From CAWABB01 sp963780165 (GTDB lineage Bacteria; Bacteroidota; Ignavibacteria; UBA10030; UBA6906): a stretch of DNA of 64,000 bases. The notes beneath the pieces were generated by a model. That model was not told the origin of the DNA. It did not search any database and was given only the letters and a program-made list of their open reading frames with translations. Positions within the stretch are counted from its first letter, which is position 1; every line of letters begins with the position of its first letter. Of the stretch, positions 1 to 8,866 are shown piece by piece. Where the stretch lies: contig CAWABB010000004.1 of NCBI GenBank assembly GCA_963780165.1, forward strand, positions 1 through 64,000, given 5' to 3'. The position numbers and the translations under genes are program-made.

Positions 1-1788
1 GATGACCTCCTTCAGCACGAGGATTCGGTACCAGCGCTTGCCCGCTTCAGCCAGGACGGTCAGGGCGCACAGTATCATCACGACCGTCAGGCCCGTGTTC
101 ACGTACCCCAGCATGGCGGTTGCGGGCCTGGCGGTGAGGGGCCAGAAGTTGTCCGTGATGTTGAGCACGCCCGCGCTCAGCGTCGTGGCGGCGACAAACG
201 CCATGGGCACGGCCGTGATCCAGGCGTAGCGGGCCTTCCCCCCGTTGATCAGGATGCTTGTCCCGACCGAAAGCGCCACGGCGGCGAGGAGCTGATTCGC
301 GGTCCCGAACATCGGCCAGATCGTGCTGATGTTCCCCGTCCAGAGGAAATACCCCCAGGAGGCCACCACCAGCGTGGTCGCGATCGCGCTCGCGGGGAGC
401 CAGTCCGTCCGCTCGAACGGCTTCCAGAACCTTCCGCCGAACTCCTGCACCATAAACCGCGCTACGCGCGTGCCGGCGTCGATCGTGGTGAGGATGAAGA
501 GCGCCTCGAACATGATGGCGAAGTGGTACCAGAACGACATGAACTGCTGCAGCCCGGGGAGCGCGGTGAAGATCTGCGCGAAACCCACGGCAAGCGAGAC
601 GGCCCCGCCGGTGCGGCCGGCCACGTTTTCCCCGACTTCCCGTGACAGCTCGGCGAGGTTGACCGGTGACATCCCCAGCGTGGCATAGACGGCAGGTGGG
701 ACGTTGATGGCGAAGTAATCTCCGGGCTCCAGCGCGCATGCGGCGATGAGGGCAACGATACCCACCAGACCCTCCATCAGCATCGCCCCGTACCCGATCA
801 TGCGCGTGTCCGATTCCCGCGCGATCATCTTTGGCGTCGTCCCGGATGCGACGAGCGAGTGGAACCCCGATATCGCGCCGCAGGCGATCGTGACGAACAG
901 GAACGGAAAGAGCGTCCCGGGAATGATCGGCCCTCCGCCGCTGATGAACTGCGTGATCGACGGCATTTTGAGCTCGGGGTTTACGAGCACGACGCCGATG
1001 ACGAGCGCCGCGATCGTTCCGATCTTCATGTAGGAGCTGAGATAATCGCGGGGCACCAGCAGGAGCCACACCGGGAGGACCGACGCGAAGAAACCGTAGA
1101 TCACCAGCGATGCCACGATGCCGTCCTGCGAGAGGGTGAACCACGGTGCCAGGGTGGAGCCGGGAACCCAGCTCCCGCCGATGACCGCGGCGACGACCGC
1201 GACCACACCAATGGCGCTCGCCTCCCCAATCTTCCCCGGGCGGATAGTCCGCATCCAGAGTCCCACGAAAATCGCGATCGGGATCGTCATGGCGATCGTG
1301 AATGTCCCCCAGGCGCTATCGCGCAGGGCGTTCACGACTGCGAGGCCGAGTCCGGCGAGGGCGATGACAAGAATAAGAAGGATCGCGATGGAGCCGGCGA
1401 CGCCCGCCAGAGGGCTGATTTCATGCCTCGCGATGTCGGCGAGGGACCGTCCGTTTCTGCGGACCGACGCCACCAGCGTCGTGAAGTCGTGCACCGCCCC
1501 GGCCAGGACCACGCCCACGAGCAGCCAGAGGAACCCAGGCAGAAATCCGAACTGGGCGGCCAGGACCGGCCCGATCAGCGGGCCCGCGCCGGAAATGGCG
1601 GCGAAATGGTGCCCGAACAGGACCCACTTGTTGGTGGGCTCGAAATTCTGCCCGTCCTTCAGGCGATGGGCCGGCGTGACGCGCGCATCGTCGAGAACGA
1701 GCACCCTGGCGGCGATGAAGGCGCTGTAGTAGCGGTACATGATGGCCATGACACACAGCGCGCCGAGAATCCAGGGGAGAGCGTGCAT
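1..1788 (-). CDS. cstA: carbon starvation protein A (peptide/pyruvate transporter), 3' end cut off
   Basis: Translating the minus strand from the ATG at 1788 gives an open frame that runs off the window start, so the C-terminus is missing. It begins MHALPWILGALCVMAIMYRY and carries the CstA hallmark stretches TNKWVLFGHHFAAISGAGPL and VGVVLAGAVHDF, followed by many hydrophobic segments up to about residue 595. CstA family members are inner-membrane transporters that take up peptides or pyruvate when carbon is short. The start is the first ATG of the frame and is followed directly by a membrane segment. The 285 bp upstream hold no other gene, and I could not pick a convincing promoter there. 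Several long open frames lie on the opposite strand but are GC-driven shadows. Confidence 0.93.
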   Translation of the reverse strand, partial: MHALPWILGALCVMAIMYRYYSAFIAARVLVLDDARVTPAHRLKDGQNFEPTNKWVLFGHHFAAISGAGPLIGPVLAAQFGFLPGFLWLLVGVVLAGAVHDFTTLVASVRRNGRSLADIARHEISPLAGVAGSIAILLILVIALAGLGLAVVNALRDSAWGTFTIAMTIPIAIFVGLWMRTIRPGKIGEASAIGVVAVVAAVIGGSWVPGSTLAPWFTLSQDGIVASLVIYGFFASVLPVWLLLVPRDYLSSYMKIGTIAALVIGVVLVNPELKMPSITQFISGGGPIIPGTLFPFLFVTIACGAISGFHSLVASGTTPKMIARESDTRMIGYGAMLMEGLVGIVALIAACALEPGDYFAINVPPAVYATLGMSPVNLAELSREVGENVAGRTGGAVSLAVGFAQIFTALPGLQQFMSFWYHFAIMFEALFILTTIDAGTRVARFMVQEFGGRFWKPFERTDWLPASAIATTLVVASWGYFLWTGNISTIWPMFGTANQLLAAVALSVGTSILINGGKARYAWITAVPMAFVAATTLSAGVLNITDNFWPLTARPATAMLGYVNTGLTVVMILCALTVLAEAGKRWYRILVLKEVI

Positions 1789-2073
1789 GAGAAATGTTCC
1801 GTGTACGTGTACCTGCGTCCGCTATCGAATCGTACGCGACAGTTCTTCCTATCGTGACGCATGCGGCAGATGAACCCTAAAGTACGTCCGCAAGAGCGGA
1901 GTTACAAGTGGGGGCTGCCGGTGAGCGGCATGGAGTGTGCTCCGACGGAGTGGCCCGTGAAGGAGTGCCCGACGAGTGCGTGCTCAATGTGCGCGCTTCA
2001 GGTGAGGGTTTGCCCATTGCAGGCGGGCATGCTGAAGGGGTCGCGATGAAAGCGTGTGCGACGAACGATCACA

Positions 2074-3948
2074 CTATAGAACCGTTCTCAGGATGCTGAT
2101 CCCGGGGCCGGGGTCGTGCACAATGATCTGTCCCCGTGTAGCCCTCAGGTCCCTTCCTGTAATGACATCCCTGAACCTTGCCCCGTCGGGAATACCGCCA
2201 GCTTCGACTTCGACCTGTCCGGGAGCGCCGGCGCCACGATTCGCTACGACGACCATCAGTTCCGTGTCCGTGTCGCGCTGGTATGCAAACCAGTCGTCCC
2301 CGTGGTCGAGCACCTGGAAGCCTCCCTTGCTCAGCGCGGGGCTGCTGCGGCGCAGCCGTATGAGCACCTTATAGAGCGACCGGATCTCATCGTTCCACGC
2401 GCGCGTGTCCCACGGCATGCACTTGAGGACCTGCGTATCCTGTCCTTCCATCCCGATTTCGTCCCCGTACAACAGGCACGGTACTCCGGGGTATGTCATC
2501 AGGAGCCCGACGGCGACCCGCTGCATGGCCGCGTTTCCGTTCAACGTGGTCAGCAGCCTCGGCGTGTCGTGCGACCCGAGGAGGTTCAGCTGACGCATCA
2601 CGACATTCCATGGAAGGCCCGACCGATAGGCGGCCCACGAATCGAGCAGCGCGCTCGTCGAGAGGGGTGATCCAGCCGGGATGGTAAACGGCTCCCAGTG
2701 CTGCCGGAACCCGTGCGATGTGAGCCATGACCAGAGGGGGACCGCAAACCCGCCGTAGTTCATCGCCGCGTCCCAGCAGTCTCCCTGCAAAGCAGGCGAT
2801 GCGTCGAAGAAATGTTCCGCCAGCAGATACGCCTCTGGGTTCTCCGCTTTCACGGCTCGCCGGATGTCGCGGGCGAGTTCAAGGTTGAGATCGACGGGTC
2901 CATACCTGCCGAGCATGTTCGCGACGTCCACGCGCCATCCGTCCACCGAATACGGCATGCGCAGCCAGCGCCTGAAGATGGAATCGGGTCCCGTGATCAT
3001 GTACTCGCGCAGGCGCTTGCTGGCGTAGTTCAGTCTTGGGAGAGACTTGTGGCCCATCCACGAGTCGTATTCGCCCGGATGCCTGGTGAACGTAAAGAAT
3101 TCGGCGCTGGGCGCGGACGCGTCAGCCGCCGCCGCGATGAACCAGGGGTGCTCCCGACCGCAGTGGTTCGGGACGATGTCCAGGAGGATCCGGAGATCAT
3201 GGGCGGCCGTAGCCTGCCTGAGCCGGGCCAGTGCTTCATTCCCCCCGAAGTGCGGATCGACGCGCTCGTAATCCGTCACGTCGTACTTGTGGATGCTCGG
3301 TGCGGCGAAGATGGGGAGTAAGGTACAGGGCATTCACGCCGAGGTCGAGCAGATACGGAATCTTCTCCGCGATCCCTTGAGATCGCCTCCGAAGAACTCC
3401 ACGTGCGCCTGGTCCCAGGCCAGGGCCGGATCCTCGCCCCACGCGCGCTGCACTGTCGACTTACCGTGGTAGGTGTACTCGCCGGTCCGCACGGAAATTG
3501 ACGGATCGCCGTTGTGGAATCTGTCGGGCGCGATCTGATAGAAGACGGTATCGGCAAGCCATCCGGGCCCTTCCGATCCGGACACGATCCGGAAGTCGCC
3601 ATCGTCCGTGGGGGTAGATTGGCCTATCCCTCGTGCAGTATACCACCACGCTTCATCGTCCGTCAGCAAGAGGAACCGGTAGCTCAGTCGTGGCATCACG
3701 GCGGGGAGGAGGGACGACCACCAGCTGGATCCTGCGCCGTCCGGTTGTCGCTTCATTTCGAGGAACCGCTGCTCGCCGTCGGGCGCGAACCGCAGGAATG
3801 CGCGCCTGATGGGAGCTCCGAACGCATGGCGGATGCGGATGTCAAAAGCCTTGCCTGCGCCGGCCGACGACGAGTGGGCCGCGGTCACGTACCGGCCCGA
3901 ACCGTCATGGTGAACTGAGCGTGTCCAGGGAGGAAGGGAGTGGGGCAT
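2074..3948 (-). pseudogene. GH13 alpha-amylase (neopullulanase/cyclomaltodextrinase type) with two compensating frameshifts
   Basis: The frame from the ATG at 3948 has an N-terminal beta-sandwich-like region, then ADTVFYQIAPDRFHNGDPS, typical of maltogenic amylase or neopullulanase. At the G run at 3374-3376 one base is missing. At 3313-3316 one C is extra (minus-strand sense). The roughly 20 residues between read correctly only in another frame (GIAEKIPYLLDLGVNALYLT). After the second shift the catalytic regions are intact: DIVPNH near 3180, nucleophile Asp in GWRVDVAN near 2928, acid/base Glu in LLAEHF near 2817, and Asp in GSHDTPRL near 2568. The start 17 bp after the GH16 stop suggests one operon. 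No signal peptide is visible, so the enzyme would degrade oligosaccharides in the cytoplasm. Both shifts sit in homopolymers, so sequencing or assembly error is as likely as a real pseudogene. Confidence 0.85.
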
Positions 3949-3965
3949 AACGAGTGACGCGAGCC

Positions 3966-5837
3966 CTAACGCAGAAGGAGCATGGTTCGGGTTTCGGTGA
4001 TGCTCCCGGCCCTGAGGCGATACAGATAGACGCCGCCGGCCAGGGAGCATCCGACTGTGCTGGACCCGGCACCGGCGTCGAACGTCGCCGTATGCTCGCC
4101 GGGCTCCTCGACGTTGTCCACGAGCGCCGCCACTTCGCGCCCGAGCAGATCGTACACTTTCAACGACACCGGCCCGGCCTCCGGGATCCGATACCTGATG
4201 ACTGTCGCGGGGTTGAACGGATTCGGGTAGTTTTGCGACAGCTCGAACTCGCGGGGAACGCCAGACTCGCTGGAACCCACAGACGTGACTTCGGCCGGCC
4301 CGATCGTGAGGCCGCTCAGCATTGTCTCTCCGATAACGGACATGAGATGCACTTCGAGCACGCCATCCGTCACGTCCACGCTGTCGGCCGTGATGGTATA
4401 GGCGGTGTTCCGGCCTGCGCGCGCAAGCACGTCCACATTGCGAGCGATCTCCCTGTCCTCGAGGGTCACATGAAACACGCGCTGTCCGCCGGACGTCAGC
4501 TGGTTCTCGGCAAACATCAGCGTCACGTCATAGAGGCCGTCCGGGACGCGCACCCTGTAGCGGACCAGGCCGGTCATCTGGCTGCGGTAGATCTCCTGAT
4601 CGGTCGTGCCTGCGATCGTGAGGGAGGAGCTGAACACGGTCGCGGCGCCATCCATCCCGCCGTGCTCGGTCGCCGGCCCCCACTCAGCTCCGGCGAGGTA
4701 GTCACCCCATGCCGGCCCGCCGACGTTGATCTTGATCGGGAAGCTGAGCGGAATTCCTTCCAGAATCGTCGTGGCCTTCCCGGTCATTGTATTCGGGGGC
4801 GAGAACTGATCCCTGACATTCTGGACGATCACGTTGTTCGTCTTGGAGGTGTCAAAAGTCGGGGCGGTCATCTCCACCGTTGCACGATCGGCAAGCAGCC
4901 GGTGGGACGAGAGAGGCACGCCGGGCACGATGTAGTTCCCTGTGGCGGTTGAGGTCAGGCTGTCCACCTCCTCGGTAAACGCTACCGAGAGCATGCCGTC
5001 GGACCAGCGCGCCCACGTCGGCGAGGGCGGGACATTGTCGACGTAGCCCGTCGCAGTCTCCATCGTCAGGCACAGGATCATCTTCCCTTCCCTGAACACG
5101 ATGTTAGCGGGGAGCATGTCGGCCCTGTTGTCCGCCCAGGTATGCGTGGCGAGGTCCCAGCGCGAAGTGTCCAGGGAATCGAATTCGTCCTTCCACTGGA
5201 GCGTGAAGTTACTCCCCGTGCCGGTATTTCCGGAGAAAGGCGTATATGAAGCACAGGAGACAAAGTCGTAGTATGCGAACGCAGGAAGGACAAGATCGTT
5301 CCAGGCCCCGGTCCAATTTTCAAATACGGGGATCCAGACGTTCATCATGATCTTCTGCGCCTGGGTCATCGTGGAAACATGGCTCTCCGTTTGCCGGAGA
5401 ACCTCCTGGCCGTCGACGAACCACGCAACATACTGGGGAGTCCACTCGAACGCGTACGTATGGTAGTCCTGGTGGGGGCTGAAATTCAGCTTGTGATGGC
5501 CGAGGTGATTGACTCGTCCGGGAGTGATCGTGTTGAACTGGATGTCGTCGGGGTAGCGCCCGAGGATTTCGATATCGATCTCGTTCCAGATGCCGTTCAG
5601 GTCATTGTACGTGAAGAATGAGGAGAGCGTCCCTTCGCGTGCTGCGCTCTTCATCCGGACCTCGAAGCGGCCCCACTTGTACGAATCCTTCGTTCTGAGT
5701 TCCGCACCTTTGTACGTCTTGGCGGGCGAGCCGTCCGTCAGGAGGATCGAGAGCGCCAGGGTGAACGTGAAGGCGAGCAAAATCCGGCGTATCAATATCT
5801 CTCGTCGGTCGCGCCGGATGGTGACCAGGTTTCGCAT
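3966..5837 (-). CDS. secreted, circularly permuted GH16 beta-glucanase with malectin-like domain and T9SS sorting tail
   Basis: The 623-residue product starts at the ATG at 5837 with a signal peptide (about residues 15-39). The GH16 domain is in permuted order. Its catalytic half comes first, with WNEIDIEILG at 84-93 giving nucleophile Glu86, Asp88 and acid/base Glu90. The strand that normally opens a GH16 domain follows after a linker (FTLQWKDEFD at 211-220, then TSRWDL). This order and the local sequences resemble the Fibrobacter succinogenes 1,3-1,4-beta-glucanase, a known natural permutant. Then come an Ig-like region (about 275-360), a malectin-like carbohydrate-binding region (about 366-515) and a T9SS type A tail (SQNYPNPFNPATVIRYRIP, about 534-623). 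The likely role is extracellular cleavage of mixed-linkage or beta-1,3-glucan. The amylase gene follows after 17 bp. Confidence 0.9.
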   Translation of the reverse strand: MRNLVTIRRDRREILIRRILLAFTFTLALSILLTDGSPAKTYKGAELRTKDSYKWGRFEVRMKSAAREGTLSSFFTYNDLNGIWNEIDIEILGRYPDDIQFNTITPGRVNHLGHHKLNFSPHQDYHTYAFEWTPQYVAWFVDGQEVLRQTESHVSTMTQAQKIMMNVWIPVFENWTGAWNDLVLPAFAYYDFVSCASYTPFSGNTGTGSNFTLQWKDEFDSLDTSRWDLATHTWADNRADMLPANIVFREGKMILCLTMETATGYVDNVPPSPTWARWSDGMLSVAFTEEVDSLTSTATGNYIVPGVPLSSHRLLADRATVEMTAPTFDTSKTNNVIVQNVRDQFSPPNTMTGKATTILEGIPLSFPIKINVGGPAWGDYLAGAEWGPATEHGGMDGAATVFSSSLTIAGTTDQEIYRSQMTGLVRYRVRVPDGLYDVTLMFAENQLTSGGQRVFHVTLEDREIARNVDVLARAGRNTAYTITADSVDVTDGVLEVHLMSVIGETMLSGLTIGPAEVTSVGSSESGVPREFELSQNYPNPFNPATVIRYRIPEAGPVSLKVYDLLGREVAALVDNVEEPGEHTATFDAGAGSSTVGCSLAGGVYLYRLRAGSITETRTMLLLR

Positions 5838-5883
5838 ATTGTCACAGTGCCGGGGGGTGTGGTTGTGGTGGGGGGGAAGGTGG

Positions 5884-6351
5884 CTACTCCGCGCCGGCCA
5901 GCCGGTCGCTTTCCCTGTGGGCCCAGTCAACGATTTTGCCGCGCGCGGCGGAATCGAGCCTGGCCTCGGGGTGCAGCACCAGGTATGGTGGGAACGGCAT
6001 GCCTCCTTTGCCGACTTCCTCGGCGATTCCTTCCAGCGCGAGCATCCGACGCCCCTCGGCGTACTTTCCCCAATTCGAGAAGTTCAGGTGGCCCCGGCCT
6101 TCCTTGACGTCGCGCGCGAGCAGCCACGATGCCGGCGCAACATGCGAGTACCACGGCCACCGGGTCTCGTTCGAATGGCAATCGTAGCATGCCGTCCGCA
6201 GCAACGCTCCGACTTCAGGGTCGATCACCAGAAACCTGTCAGCGGCCATCTCGGCATCGACAGGGGGATTCGTCATATCGGGCCGGAAGAGCTGCATGCC
6301 GACAAATAGCACTCCCGTGCTGATCAGGACCCACCGGACAATCTTCCTCAC
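5884..6351 (-). CDS. haem-binding domain protein (c-type, CxxCH)
   Basis: This 155-residue protein has an N-terminal membrane anchor or signal segment (MRKIVRWVLISTGVLFVGMQ) followed by CYDCHSNETRWPWYSHVAP. That pattern is characteristic of the small 'haem-binding domain' family (Pfam haem_bd), common in Bacteroidota and related groups. The single CxxCH would attach one c-type haem on the periplasmic side. Its redox partner is unknown. It sits 46 bp upstream of the GH16 start and is transcribed the same way, but nothing suggests a functional link with glucan breakdown. Confidence 0.85.
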   Translation of the reverse strand: MRKIVRWVLISTGVLFVGMQLFRPDMTNPPVDAEMAADRFLVIDPEVGALLRTACYDCHSNETRWPWYSHVAPASWLLARDVKEGRGHLNFSNWGKYAEGRRMLALEGIAEEVGKGGMPFPPYLVLHPEARLDSAARGKIVDWAHRESDRLAGAE

Positions 6352-6424
6352 TGTTTCGCCTCACGCTTGCTGATTCAAAATCCGGTCACCGAAAGACGGA
6401 CACTACGCATCATGTGCGCGGCGG

Positions 6425-6973
6425 CTACACGCCCACGCTGACCCCTACCGCGAAGACGGGCTCCCAGCTGTCATACTGCGAGTTTTCATCTTGCAGGACA
6501 TCGAACATGACTTCAAACTCCAGGTAGGTCGTCTGGGAGATCTTCTGTCGATATCCGCCGCCGAGGAACAGGTACGGGACCTCCGTCGTGCCGATGTGAA
6601 TGCCTTTGAATGCGTCGCTATACCATAGATATGCGAATTCGGCCTTGGCGTACGCGGCTGGTATCACATCATACCGCGCCATGACTCTTCCACCGTAGAT
6701 ATTCGAAGTGTAGTCGTCATTCTTGTAGTAGATATACGTTATCCCGACTCCGGCCCCGAATCGAGGCGTAAACTGCCAGCCAATCAGGGGAGAGGCGCCA
6801 ATGCTGGTCCCGTTGCCGAACGACAGGTAGATGCTGCCGCCGTAGAACACATGGGGCTGCCACGTGTCGGGAATAGTCATCAGCAGCGAGTCCGTTTGGG
6901 CTGCGGACCGGGGCGTCAGCGCCAGAAAGACCGTTGCCGCGAAGAGGACAAGCACACGTGTGCGTCGCACCAT
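6425..6973 (-). CDS. outer-membrane beta-barrel protein, function unknown
   Basis: From the ATG at 6973 the 182-residue product has a signal peptide ending near SAAQ. The rest is alternating aromatic and polar strands with many Gly/Tyr turns (for example RFGAGVGITYIYYK), as in small outer-membrane barrels. I chose this start over the upstream ATG at 7003 because a GGAG lies 8-11 bases before it and the signal peptide then begins with MVRRTR. No enzymatic motif is visible and I do not recognise the family. The C-terminal hydrophobic strand (PVFAVGVSVGV) fits a barrel closing strand. Confidence 0.7.
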   Translation of the reverse strand: MVRRTRVLVLFAATVFLALTPRSAAQTDSLLMTIPDTWQPHVFYGGSIYLSFGNGTSIGASPLIGWQFTPRFGAGVGITYIYYKNDDYTSNIYGGRVMARYDVIPAAYAKAEFAYLWYSDAFKGIHIGTTEVPYLFLGGGYRQKISQTTYLEFEVMFDVLQDENSQYDSWEPVFAVGVSVGV

Positions 6974-7053
6974 GGAGTTGCTCCGGGAAGTGGAATGAAA
7001 CAAAAGATAGGCAGGTCGGGGGGCACAAACAAGGGATGTGTCGTGGAAAAGCG

Positions 7054-7079
7054 CGGCCCCCTCCCAGGGGAGGGGGCCG
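7054..7079 (-). terminator. strong GC-rich hairpin downstream of the TPR gene
   Basis: An 11-bp perfect stem (CGGCCCCCTCC with GGAGGGGGCCG) has a 4-base loop and lies just past the stop of the TPR gene in its direction of transcription. The run of T after it on the minus strand is short (CTTTT), so it is a plausible but not ideal Rho-independent terminator. Confidence 0.6.
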
Positions 7080-7101
7080 AAAGTTGCGTGGAGTCAGCAG
7101 A

Positions 7102-8565
7102 TCAGAGTGTGGGCGGAACGTTCTTCGCCTTCGAGCGCACAAAGGCGAAGTTGAGGTTGGGCAGCGAATTGAATGAGGCGGCCTGCTGGTAGAGTTCGCG
7201 GGCAGCGTCTTTCTGGCCCAGGCCCGCCTTGGCCTGACCCATACGGTACAGGTTGTAGGGGTTCTGTTGTGTGGCCTGTTCGAGCTCCCTTTCAGCGGTC
7301 TGGTAGTCGCCCTTCTGCAGTGCGATCCTCCCGAGAAGCTCATGCGAGAGCCGTTCGAGATTCTTGTTCCTTTTCAGAGCCCCGCCTTTTTCGAGAGCCG
7401 ACGCATGAGCCTTCGCCTTTTCGGTCTTGCCATCGGCCATTGCGACCAGCCCGAAGTTGTACTCATTCCCGAGCCGGTTGGCTTCCTTCACGTCGGCAGA
7501 CAGCCTCGAGCGGCCGATCACATCGTTCGCCTTGACGAAGTGCTTTCGGGCTTCTTCGATGTTCCCCTGCTCAAAGTTGATCATTCCTTTCGTGATGAGA
7601 TCCCCCGACATGGCCGCATGGTCTCCGATCGACTCGCCCAGCGCATACTGCTTGTCCATCTCCTTCAGCGCAGCATCGCGGTTCCCTTCGTCGAGGTAGA
7701 TGAGCGTGGTGACGAACATTGCCTGCCGCCGCTCGGCGTCATCGCGCGCGCCGTGGAGGTACGTCTCCATCTCTTTGCGGGCTTCCGGGTGTCGGCCGCT
7801 GTACATAAGGTTAGCGGCAATGCCGACATGGGCATTCACGAAGGTTTTGTCAATGGACAGTGCTTTCCGGTACTGCGCAATGGATTCTTCGAACCTGCCT
7901 GTCTTCATCAGAAGCTCGGCGTACGAGTCGTATGGGTTTGGATCCTCCGGAATCAATGCGATGTATTTCTTGTACGCATCTTCTGCGCCGGCGTAATCGC
8001 CGAGGAACCGTTGTCCGTAACCGAGCATGTTGTACGCGGGGGCAAACGATGGATTGACCGCGATGGCCGCTTCGCAATTGGAGACGCTTCCGCTGTAGTC
8101 CTGCTGGATGAACCGGAAGGTGGCGAGTTGGACGAGTCCTCGTTCGTCCTTCGGATGGAGCTTCACGAGTTTCTCCAGCGCCTCCCCTTGCCTGCCAGCC
8201 TCGCCGCTGCCGGCGGCCTGAAAGCTTGTGATGAGAAGCTGCTCCCCCTCCGACGCCTTCGCCGCAAGCGTCACGGCGCGATTGATGTTATCGAAGAACC
8301 CCTTTGCGGTACCCTGGGTGATGGCCAGGTACGCCGTGGCCAACGCGAACTCCGGATCCAGCTCGACGGCCTTCCGGAATCGGGGGACGGCATCGGCGCG
8401 CTTCAGTTGCTCGAAGAGGTCCCGGCCGGCAAGAAATTCCTTCCGCGCCTCGGGAGAGTCGGTCGTAATCGGGATCTTGTCGTCGCCCGCGAGTCCCGCG
8501 GTGGCCAGCATGGCGAGTGCCGCGCAGGTCATCAGGACGCGTCGCGGCTGGAGTCGATCGAACAT
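7102..8565 (-). CDS. tetratricopeptide repeat protein, periplasmic
   Basis: The 487-residue protein has a signal peptide (MFDRLQPRRVLMTCAALAML, cleavage near AGLAGD). After it come about ten TPR-like helical pairs, for example AYNMLGYGQRFLGDYAGAED (near 180), PYDSYAELLMKTGRFEESIA (near 213) and LLGRIALQKGDYQTAERELE (near 420). TPR arrays are protein-protein scaffolds, and no catalytic domain is fused here. It is transcribed away from the metallophosphoesterase gene, with a 300-bp region between the two starts. The partner protein cannot be told from the sequence. Confidence 0.85.
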   Translation of the reverse strand: MFDRLQPRRVLMTCAALAMLATAGLAGDDKIPITTDSPEARKEFLAGRDLFEQLKRADAVPRFRKAVELDPEFALATAYLAITQGTAKGFFDNINRAVTLAAKASEGEQLLITSFQAAGSGEAGRQGEALEKLVKLHPKDERGLVQLATFRFIQQDYSGSVSNCEAAIAVNPSFAPAYNMLGYGQRFLGDYAGAEDAYKKYIALIPEDPNPYDSYAELLMKTGRFEESIAQYRKALSIDKTFVNAHVGIAANLMYSGRHPEARKEMETYLHGARDDAERRQAMFVTTLIYLDEGNRDAALKEMDKQYALGESIGDHAAMSGDLITKGMINFEQGNIEEARKHFVKANDVIGRSRLSADVKEANRLGNEYNFGLVAMADGKTEKAKAHASALEKGGALKRNKNLERLSHELLGRIALQKGDYQTAERELEQATQQNPYNLYRMGQAKAGLGQKDAARELYQQAASFNSLPNLNFAFVRSKAKNVPPTL

Positions 8566-8814
8566 GGCGCTACCCCTAGATGGTGATGATTGGACTGTCC
8601 CCGTCTCCTCCCACTGGGTACGTCGGCGGGACTGTATTCACGCTACAATGACCTGTCCGGAGATTCAACGAAATCGCGGCGGGACGCTGGGATCGGGGGG
8701 TGGAGTGTCTGAATCGCGCGATGTACCGCTCCGGTCCCCGTACTCCCTTCCACCGGTTCAGGCATCCCGCGACCCAGGTCGCCTGTCGCCGAGATCTCCT
8801 GCCGTTGCTAAAAC

Positions 8815-8842
8815 TTGCTCCCGGGCCGAAACTCTCTATCTT
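8815..8842 (+). promoter_or_regulatory. predicted sigma70 promoter of the metallophosphoesterase gene
   Basis: TTGCTC (8815-8820) and TATCTT (8837-8842) are separated by 16 bases. Transcription would start near 8850, which excludes the ATG at 8846 and supports translation from 8867. The rest of the 8566-8866 gap shows no gene. Confidence 0.5.
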
Positions 8843-8866
8843 CATATGAACGACCGAAGGAACACG

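Noticed and set aside
47..1857. Long open frames on the opposite strand and other frames of the cstA region
   Set aside because: The minus frame that runs off the window edge clearly encodes CstA. The others are GC-rich shadows with no family resemblance.
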